DNA of 64,000 nt from positions 67,572,454 to 67,636,453 of the forward strand of contig CM031620.1 of assembly GCA_018398815.1 (NCBI GenBank), given 5' to 3'. The DNA comes from Conus ventricosus (lineage: Eukaryota; Mollusca; Gastropoda; Neogastropoda; Conidae). A program made the position numbers and the translations under genes. How positions within the stretch are numbered: position 1 is the first letter of the stretch; each line of letters starts with the position of its first letter. This document shows, one piece after another, positions 56,211 through 64,000 of the stretch. The notes under the pieces were generated by a model. The model made no database searches. It worked only from the letters and a program-made list of their open reading frames with translations, and was not told the DNA's origin.

Positions 56211-56520
56211 TTTTTTCTTTCTCAACTTGCCTTACATTTTTGGGTTGTGTTTTTTGGAAGGATGTACTACCTATTCACGGTGGGGTTGTCATTTAAAATT
56301 TGAGCGAGTGTTTCAAAGGTTCACACGCGCGCGCGCGCGCGCGTCGCGCTCGCATTCACATTCTCTGCACATAGGATGTATGTACGCACATACACGGAAT
56401 CCTTCAGGGATAAGAAAAGAAAAGAAAACAGCCCCCCCCCCCCCCCCCTCCTTTCCCCTTTTTTTTGTTTTGTTATGTGTACGCTATTCAAGCTGAGAGT
56501 GCACCAAATGAGTGTTCGTG

Positions 56521-57259
56521 TGTGTGGGGGGTGTGGTCCCCGCGTGCGTTGCGTGCGTGGTCGTGCGTATCAGTACGTGATTTTCGTCATATTGTCGTCC
56601 ATCATCGCCATTTGTCTCCCCTCCTCCCCCGCCTTTTCTTCTTTTCTTTCTTTCTTTCTTCTTTTTTGCTATATACTGCTGTGGTTATTATGTATCGTAT
56701 TTGGGGTTCATTACCTTAAGCATGTTGAGACAAGTGTATGCCAAGAACCCTTGGAGGAAGATTTTGTACACTTGTTTGTGATTTTTTTCCCTCATGTTCG
56801 AGCGGTGTCCCTTCTCTCTCTCTCCCCTCTCTCTCTCTCTCCTCTCGCTCCCCTCTCCTCTCCTCTCCTCTCTCTCTCTCTCTTCTCTCCCTCTCCCTCG
56901 CTTGTCTCCCAACACAGACATGTGTTATGTATTATTGATTTATACACATTACAATGGAAAATAAAATTTCCTTTTGAGTGAACGTCTTTGGAATGAGACA
57001 TGCCATTGTGTATTGGTATGTATACAACAAACATGTTCAATGGGTTTAAATCTGTATGCCTTTGGGTGGAGTTTTCGATATCTGGGGGAGGGGGGGTGTA
57101 TTTTTGTGGAGAGGAGAGTTTTTCAATGTTTTTATTTTTAAATTTTTATTATTTTTATTTCTTGTTTTTTTTCCCCCATTATTTCCATCAGGGTGGGGGG
57201 CGGACTTCGGGTGGGGGGGGTGTATGTAAGGTGGGGAAGTATCAACAAAACATGGTAAA

Positions 57260-57291
<32 letters not shown>

Positions 57292-57903
57292 CGGGGTTAC
57301 ACCCGGGACGTGCAACTTTTTTTGAGCAAAGGGAAAAAACTATCACGTTTCCCATGGGCTGCATGGTTGAGGCGACGTTCACGAGCGAGGGATGAATGAG
57401 AAAAGGAAAGATGCGGGAGATGCGGGGCGAGTGTGTAAGATTAGCCGCTAGCTGGTGCCAATTTTTTGTTTCAAAGGAAAAAAATCACAGGATAATTATA
57501 GTGAATAAAAGGGCGATTATTCGTTAGTAAACAAACCCTTCCACGATGACTAGATAACAATTTGTTCATGAACGGCCGGGGGGTAAATATGAGAAAAGAA
57601 GGATGTCTTTTTAGATTTTAGGCAAAAAAAAACTCAATATACTTTTTACAGAACGCATTTACAAAAACCAGAAAATTCAAAACCTGCTGAATGGGGTATG
57701 AGTGTGTTTTTCATCAAATAAAGAACCGAGGGTAGGTAAGAGTAATGTGAGGACTTCTCACCCCTAAAACCCAGGGGCAGAGGAGGGATGAGACAGCGCC
57801 CTTTGGACAAAACAATAACGAGATACTCGGTGATAAAATCGAAAGTCATGTGACGTTCCCATTCATACCCACGGCGATTGCATCACGAGGGGACAAAGCT
57901 TGT
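56521..57903. other. Spacer up to second gap, no gene seen
   Basis: CT-rich run 56812-56900, T-rich 57120-57180 and a G run of about 30 at 57260-57291. Nothing else recognised. Confidence 0.5.
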
Positions 57904-58003
57904 NNNNNNNNNNNNNNNNNNNNNNNNNNNNNNNNNNNNNNNNNNNNNNNNNNNNNNNNNNNNNNNNNNNNNNNNNNNNNNNNNNNNNNNNNNNNNNNNN
58001 NNN
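57904..58003. other. Assembly gap (100 N)
   Basis: Exactly 100 N, a conventional unknown-size gap. Confidence 0.98.
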
Positions 58004-58770
58004 TCAGTCCACGACCACGCCCCCCTCCCCCCACCACACCCCCTTGCTGGACTTCAACCCTCTCTTTCACCCCTCCTCCCCTACCTTTCCCTCTGCCCCG
58101 TGTCACACCGCAAGCAGGCCGCGCTCCCCTCTCGCGCTGACTATCACATCGCTGGCCACTGTCACGCAGTGCAGAGTACACACTAGGCTAGCCGTCAGCT
58201 GAACACACACTGAGGTCACACAGCCCTACTCAATAACTGACGAATATGGTCGGCAATTCCATCACTATCATCATGTCACCTTCATGCTCGAGTAAGTCGT
58301 TGAATAAAAGATTATTGTCTTTGTCAAAAATTATTAGCAGAGCCTGCTCAGCTGTGTAAATACGTTGATTTGGTCGCTACGCTTGTCGAAGGTTGCGCCG
58401 CCATCTTTGCAAGCGAGACGAAGTGCTGGCTGGTCATCCAGTCAGTGATGAGAATAAATGGGCTTTTCCCTCACGTGTGGTCATTTGCATATCATTTTAA
58501 TACTACAGACATATAAGGCTTACAACACACACTCTATTTAAGCCCGTTAATAGAAATAGTAATGAATGAAAATTCAAGAAAAATGCATGACGTCAGTGGA
58601 CGGCCCATAGGCACTGGGAAAGCATTTTTACTTCGGCGTCAGCTGACGGCTTAAAGGCAGTCTTCGGGTTTAACTTCCTGTGGATTAATTAATTCTTTAA
58701 TTCCTTGTTTCCTTTTTTTTCAAGTACAACTTTCCCCCCTGAAATCCAGTCAGTTTGCTTCTAAACTCAG
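58004..58770 (+). other. Probable intron or upstream region of the cyclotransferase-like gene
   Basis: No exon of the family's N-terminal part is visible. The sequence ends in CTTCTAAACTCAG, a good 3' splice site, directly before the coding exon. Confidence 0.5.
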
Positions 58771-59079
58771 AATGTCAGTGGAGAAATCTACAAGGTGGAC
58801 ACCCAGAAGCGGGACTTCCTGGACGACTTTGAGTCCCATCCCACTTACTACGAACGCTCGGAGGATGACATCGTCACGACGGACAACAACGGGGAGACAA
58901 AGACGGTGAAGTGCTGGGTGTACTTCTTGAAGAACTACAAACCTGACATGGTCAAGTTAACCCGCTGGGAGAGCTATGACAGCTTCGGGCCCCACCAGCT
59001 GGTCTATGTGGAAAGGTATCAGAGAGCTAGGAATTCTGGGTATGAAGACCTTCAGCAGGCTCAGGAGGGTCATGGTTAG
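58771..59079 (+). CDS. Gamma-glutamylaminecyclotransferase-like protein, last exon
   Basis: The family (GGACT/AIG2-like) opens gamma-glutamyl-amine bonds, for example gamma-glutamyl-lysine from degraded transglutaminase crosslinks, releasing 5-oxoproline and the amine in the cytosol. The exon starts after the acceptor AG at 58769-58770 in the frame NVSGEIYKVDTQKRDFLDDF. GE(I/V)Y.V...LDDFE is the family core, and the Glu of FESHP sits at the position of the catalytic acid. KCWVYFLKNY and YDSFGPHQLVYVERYQR are the family's C-terminal signature. It ends at TAG 59077-59079. About 102 codons are present; the N-terminal YGTLK part must lie in upstream exons outside the readable window. The only clear host gene here. 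Confidence 0.85.
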   Translation, partial: NVSGEIYKVDTQKRDFLDDFESHPTYYERSEDDIVTTDNNGETKTVKCWVYFLKNYKPDMVKLTRWESYDSFGPHQLVYVERYQRARNSGYEDLQQAQEGHG

Positions 59080-60025
59080 TCAGGCAGGGGGTAAAAGGGA
59101 AAATTATAAGTAGACAATGAGTTCCCAATGTATATAGAAAAACATGGGTTTTGACGTTAAAGAATTCTGGTAGACATTTTAGATTTACTTGCAATTACAC
59201 CCAGAAATATGATAGTGAATGAACAATCCCTTATTACACTGTTTTGAATGTTGTGTGCCACCACTGCCCCTCCCCTCTCTCACCCCATCCTTTCCTCTTT
59301 CCATATATACACAGAGACAGACAGAGTGAGATTTGACTTCCATTGACCATTTCTATAAGGCTTAGAAAGTCATATGTAAAGACATTACAAAACTAACACA
59401 TGGTTTACTCTCTACTGTGGTGTGGCTTTACCTTCTGTGCCTAGCTTAGGTAAGTTGACCACACACACAAAAAAAATTAAGCCTTAGTCTGGCTTCTTCT
59501 CAAATCCTTGGGAAAAATAATCTGCTTTTCCCTACTGTGGAGTGAAAGTTGCACATATCTTCAAAGTGAAGTGCCGAGTTTTGGAAGCCTTTGTCAGTGT
59601 GCTTTGAATAAACGTGGAGGGCTTGTCTGATCATCTCACCAAAATGTTCAGTCATGATGATTTGGCTCCTTGACTAGGCCATCATTGTTATCATCAGGTC
59701 TTTGAAGGTGGTCTTTTGTGTCTGTTGGATCAGAACATCTGCAAAGTGACTCAGCAGCAGTGCAGTGGCTCTTCTGATAGGTTATTTGATGACCTGAGAG
59801 TGACTGCTCCTTGTGGGCTGCTGGTACTGGTGCAGTGACATGATGGGCCTAGGTGCAGGTGTGTTTGAGGGAGCAAGAATATGCCCAAGTGATTAATTTA
59901 AAAAAATGTCAAGTTTAAAATTTGTTTCCACAGTAAAATAGTAACTCAGGCATCAAATCAAGGGATAGAAATAACAGGTTTTGTTCTTGGGCTCAGAAGT
60001 GGTGAGAAAGTGCCAGTGTCAACGT
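59080..60025. other. 3' UTR and intergenic, no gene seen
   Basis: No coding pattern. An ATAAA-type signal (GAATAAACG, about 59607) could serve polyadenylation of the upstream gene. Confidence 0.4.
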
Positions 60026-60033
60026 TTTACATG

Positions 60034-60034
<1 letters not shown>

Positions 60035-60093
<59 letters not shown>

Positions 60094-60115
60094 TACGCAC
60101 ATACACACACACACA
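60035..60115. repeat. CA microsatellite
   Basis: (CA)n with a few CG and TA variants. Confidence 0.95.
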
Positions 60116-61840
60116 GAGTCACAGAAACACTCAAGGATCCATACAAGTGTGTACATGCTCACATGCACATACACACATGCATGAATGCACACCACATTTG
60201 CAAATTCATACAGTTCTTCAGTTTATACTTTCCTGTGCACTGACTACAATGGCTGGAAGTGAGAACATTTTTGTAGGCTTCTCTTGGCAGTTGGCAATTT
60301 TTGGCTGCCAAATCTTGTCTGACTAAAACAGCTGTGCTTTTCAATTTTCTCCTGTCACTCAGAATGTATCCTTTCCTTTTTTTCCCCATTTGCTTCTTTT
60401 TTTTTTAAAAGATTGAAAATGTGCTATGCCAGACATGTTTAGCAAGACAGAGCTTTTAATCAGGTGGTACCTTTATGTCACTGTCTGTGGTCATAACTCC
60501 CAGTGAGTCGAAGCAGATCATGCTCACTGTGCTATATAAGTTGTTGGTACTCTCCCTTTCCACCCCCCCCCCCCCCCCCTTCCCGTCCCCTCCCCCAGCA
60601 TGTTGTAAACAAACATGTTCCATTCGCAGTGTGCTCCTGATTGTGGACTTCTGTCTGCACTTTACAACATCCAATCCTGTTGGGACAATTCCTTTTCCAT
60701 TCTTGAATTTTCTGTTTTCCACATACAGACATGCACATGCACGTCCATTTCATTTCCATTTTCAAAGAATGTTCCTTGCATTCTATCCTCAGTATTGATT
60801 TTGAATCCCTAAAGCCATTGTTTTCCCGATTAGCATCTGCTCTGATTTGTTGAATTTCATCTTTTGTTGCAAGTGAGTCCAAATATGTCGGGATATCAGT
60901 GCCATTTCCCTCTCCCATTAGTCTGGGAATTGAAAATACTGTCTTTTTATCCTGCATTATTTTTGACTGGGGATTATCATTACTTTACCACATAGAAGAC
61001 TGCTCAAATGTACATTTGTACATATAGTTGTTTAGATAGATCACTTCACATAATTAAATGATTTTAAGACTGTCAAATAGGGCTGACATCTGGGAAATCC
61101 CAACATTTTCTGAGATGTATATGTAGGTCTTTGGTTTGAATCACTGAACTTGCTAAACAACGAATATGATACATGCATCTTATTCTAGAATGCCGATCAG
61201 CTAAGACATCTGTCTGTTCTTATAAGCCTTTGTTATTTATTATCCTATGGATTATGCATGAGCGAGAAAGACATGAAGACATGTTTCAGAGATTGTGATT
61301 GATATGCTTTTCCACTTTTATTTTTGCATCGATTTGCAAGGCACATTAAAAAGATCAAGTTGCAGTTAAAACTGCTCTGAAACTTTCATCAACAACACTG
61401 TCTAAGGGGCTTTTCACATAGAAGTTACTTGCATCACCAAACACGCCATATTGCATTTTCAAATTCATTTTTTAGAATGAATAAACACAAAGTGTATATA
61501 TATAAATATGCCATTTTGACACAAAAGTTCTCAATTTAACCAGAAACTAGAAAGTTCTACTATGATTTTTTAAATACTTATCCTGAAATTTCTTCTTTTT
61601 TTTTTCCTTTCCTTTAAAAAAAAAATCAAATGTTGGTTATTATTCTCAGATTCAGTTATTTAGAAGGTTTATATCATTTTGGAAATATTTTCGCCAATGA
61701 AAATATGCTGGGATGTATGTGAAACAAACTGGATTTACAAAAAAAAAATGTTGATTTACAAATAAAGAGTACCCACTTGTCGGATTTTTGTCCAGTTGAT
61801 AGACTCATTTTGTGAGTTAAGAAAGTACATCACACAACAC
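60116..61840. other. Intergenic, no gene supported
   Basis: Includes a C run at 60563-60580. A 141-codon minus-strand frame (60957-60532) has no recognisable family and runs into that C run; not called. Confidence 0.5.
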
Positions 61841-61843
61841 ACA

Positions 61844-61844
<1 letters not shown>

Positions 61845-61912
<68 letters not shown>

Positions 61913-61930
61913 TCTCTCTCTCTCTCTGTG
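61845..61930. repeat. CA then CT microsatellite
   Basis: (CA)n 61845-61908 followed by (CT)n 61912-61927. Confidence 0.95.
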
Positions 61931-62033
61931 TTGTGCATACATTCATGTGTGCATGTGCACTTGCATACATGCATGCTCACACACAAATGCTCACACTGTG
62001 TAAGAAACTGGCAAGAACAGTCATCTTGGCAAA

Positions 62034-62338
62034 ATTGTGAGGAAGAAGTCGCTCTAATGAATGAAAATTTTTAGCCACATTGTGAGGAAGAAGTCACTCT
62101 AATGAATGAAAATTTTTAGCCACATTGTGAGGAAGAAGTCACTCTAATGAATGAAAATTTTTAGCCACATTGTGAGGAAGAAGTCACTCTAATGAATGAA
62201 AATTTTTAGCCACATTGTGAGGAAGAAGTCACTCTAATGAATGAAAATTTTTAGCCACATTGTGAGGAAGAAGTCACTCTAATGAATGAAATTTTTTAGC
62301 CACATTGTGAGGAAGAAGCTGCTCTAATAGATAAAAAC
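62034..62338. repeat. 45 bp tandem repeat, about seven copies
   Basis: Unit begins ATTGTGAGGAAGAAGTCACT and ends TTTTTAGCCAC, at 62034 and then every 45 bp to 62304; the last copy is diverged. Inner copies are almost the same, which suggests recent expansion. Each unit carries a stop in the only long frame. Confidence 0.92.
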
Positions 62339-62454
62339 CAAACCAGAGAAAAAATAACAACAAAAACTCCAAGAAACAAAACCTGTAGAGAGCATGGGAG
62401 AAATCAATTATGATGAAAATGTCATATACAGTATTATTTTCTGTTCTTTAGCAG

Positions 62455-62580
62455 TGTATGTGTGTGTGCATGTGTATGTGTTTTGTGTATGTGTGTGTAC
62501 TTGTGTGTGTGCGTGTGTGTGGGATGTGTGTTAGGGGGAGTAGTCGTCGTTCTTATTGTTATGTGTATGTGTGTGTGGGC
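62455..62580. repeat. Imperfect GT microsatellite
   Basis: GTGT with GCAT and TATG variants. Open frames here are artefacts. Confidence 0.9.
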
Positions 62581-62669
62581 ACCAGTGTGCACGTGCACAT
62601 ATATGCTGTATTTGATGGTCTTGTTCTTGATCCTAAGTCATCTTCTGAACATTCACGCATGCAGTCACA

Positions 62670-63019
62670 ACACGCACACAAACACACACACACACACACA
62701 TTCACACACACACGTGCGTGCACGCTCACACGCACACATACGAATGTGTGTGCGTACGTTCGCTCGCTCTTACCCACACACATATACACATGTGTGCATG
62801 TGCACGTCCACACCGACACATGCGTGCACACACAGGCACACACATAAGTGCACAAATGCACACACACACGCACATGCCCACATACAAAGACACACACGTA
62901 CACACAGATATGTACACATATAGCCTATATGCAGATACGTGTGCCTCACACAAACCCACAAATTACACACACACACACACATATATGCACACACACACAC
63001 ACACACGCTCATACATGCA

Positions 63020-63069
<50 letters not shown>

Positions 63070-63080
63070 CATACATGCAA

Positions 63081-63114
<34 letters not shown>

Positions 63115-63235
63115 ACACACACATACACGCAAACACACATACACACACAGACACACACACATGCGCCCACGCACAGACATGGGCCCATGCCCACACATCA
63201 TAGACACATGTGTACATTCACTACACACACATTTT
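62670..63235. repeat. Long imperfect CA repeat with a 62 bp duplicate
   Basis: Mostly CACA with GCTC, TACA and CATG variants. ACACGCTCATACATGCAAGC occurs at about 63003 and again at about 63063, followed by pure CA in both cases. Confidence 0.92.
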
Positions 63236-63246
63236 TATTTTAAAAA

Positions 63247-63483
63247 ATGTAGGTAGGCACTCAAGGTCTGACCAGCGCGTTGGGCTAATGCGTAGGTAAG
63301 ACATCCGCTGAGTCATAGCTACGAGACCCTCTTCTTCAATTGTCTCATCTTCATTGTTAATTCATTTATCCATCAGCTTCAAATCATGCACAGTGTGGTC
63401 TCAAAACTTAGCAGATGTGGTGTAGCGTATATGGACTAGTCCGCACGCAGTGACACCTCCTTGATGAAACTGAAACTGTTCTT
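63247..63483 (+). mobile_element. tRNA-derived SINE, gastropod type (interrupted)
   Basis: Starts with GTCTGACCAGCGCGTTGGGC, and later has GCAGATGTGGTGTAGCGTAT, GCACGCAGTGACACCTCCTT and GAAACTGAAACTG. I recall this order from SINEs of gastropods. About 90 bp of unrelated sequence separates the two halves. No clear target duplication. Confidence 0.6.
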
Positions 63484-63489
63484 TAGCAT

Positions 63490-63790
63490 ACCTTACATAT
63501 CATACCAAATTACGCAACCTACACTACACTACACTGCGCTACTCTATGCTATGCTACACTGTACTGTGCTGAACTATACTATGCTATTCCTTTCTACATT
63601 ACACGACTGGTGAGTTGATTTTAACGTGGTGACAGCCCTGATGTGGCCCTTTGCGGTCGGCTGGGCTATAAGCAACATTATCTTATCTTATCTTCTCCAT
63701 TACACTATACTATACTGTGCTGTCGTATACTATAATTGTTATTCCATATCAACCACACCACACCACACTGTACTATGCTACTGTGATGAG
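63490..63790. repeat. Degenerate CTACACTA/TACTATGCTA repeat and a TCTTA tail
   Basis: Short 5-9 bp units vary continuously. Between them, GTGACAGCCCTGATGTGGCC to the TATCTTATCTTATCTT tail (63627-63695) looks like the 3' end of another SINE. Confidence 0.55.
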
Positions 63791-64000
63791 TAGGGATGGA
63801 TTGTGTGATCCTCAGAATTTGAAGAAGGGTTTCTCGCATGTCATCACAAGTTCCTTTAAGTATGGGAATTACATGCTGCACACAGGACTTTATTGACTTT
63901 ATTGAATACCAGCACTAAGACCTCAAATGGAGGAGGAGAGTAACAGAAGGCCCTGAGAGAACAGCATTTTACCAATCCTGGCTCACTTCGTCCTCAACCA
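63791..64000. other. No gene seen
   Basis: Short terminal stretch without recognisable features. Confidence 0.5.

Larger units (their letters stand above)
54240..56520. repeat. Long diverged tandem units (about 0.9-1.1 kb) with embedded microsatellites
   Basis: The landmark GTTTCAAAGGTTCA recurs at about 54287, 55180 (GCTTCAAAGG) and 56309. Each is followed by a CACA/GCGC run, CATA(A/G)GATG(C/T)ATG, a poly-C run and TTGATGT-type sequence. Units 1 and 2 also share CTGCTGAGAGGGCTGGGATG followed by CT repeats and CTTACAAATTTTGTGTGAA. Unit 3 is incomplete. No conserved open frame. Confidence 0.8.

Noticed and set aside
60532..60957. 141-codon minus-strand frame
   Set aside because: No recognisable family, no splice or start support, and it reads into a C run; probably chance.
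62670..63235. CRISPR-like or coding interpretation of the spaced CA blocks
   Set aside because: The repeats are plain microsatellites with one local duplication; no spacer structure.

Overview
The window reads as repeat-dense animal DNA, most likely from a marine gastropod mollusc. The support is indirect: an intron-bounded exon of a gamma-glutamylaminecyclotransferase-like gene (58771-59079), long CA/GT and CT/GA microsatellites, Helitron, LTR, Penelope and L1-like retroelements, and two SINE-like pieces that resemble, from memory, gastropod SINEs (32953-33085, 63247-63483). Nothing looks bacterial. Two runs of N (1000 at 15387-16386, 100 at 57904-58003) mark scaffold joins.

Region 1, 1-15386. 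The 3' part of an LTR retrotransposon (1-3636) is followed by a head-to-tail series of Helitrons. The first (about 3663-10307) carries a broken Rep/helicase gene. Two later units carry the same internal deletion. The units are separated by textbook Helitron 3' ends (hairpin, then CTAG) joined directly to the next 5' end.

Region 2, 16387-25400. After the gap the same LTR/Helitron junction returns in inverted orientation, so contig 1-15386 is probably placed backwards and overlaps its neighbour. Here the LTR element is complete (16839-23716, minus strand, target duplication AACTC) and sits beside the 3' end of a Penelope-like gene. A Helitron scrap and a MITE follow.

Region 3, 25561-27675, is a satellite array of about 490 bp units between two copies of a 38 bp sequence.

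Region 4, 27676-35921, is a virus-like (Polinton/adintovirus-related) element. It has a protein-primed family B DNA polymerase with an embedded HNH/endonuclease VII-like zinc domain, a set of small genes, and a repeated start-codon context TTTAAAAATG. The polymerase is broken by frameshifts and by a SINE with a 12 bp target duplication. Its right side is cut by an L1-like retroelement with an intact ORF1 (36135-37283) and no visible ORF2.

Region 5, 37863-54092, is a second, 16.2 kb element of the same kind. It is bounded by about 115 bp terminal inverted repeats, each containing a hairpin, and by a CATGC target duplication. Its interior (about 38160-53520) is full of homopolymer-type indels, but a second polymerase, a candidate capsid gene and the same small genes are still readable. 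The small-gene block is inverted as a whole relative to the first element.

Region 6, 54093-64000, holds long diverged tandem units with embedded microsatellites, the second gap, the last exon of the cyclotransferase-like gene, a 45 bp tandem repeat, long CA tracts and a SINE. The only apparently functional host gene part is that exon; almost everything else is mobile-element or satellite DNA.
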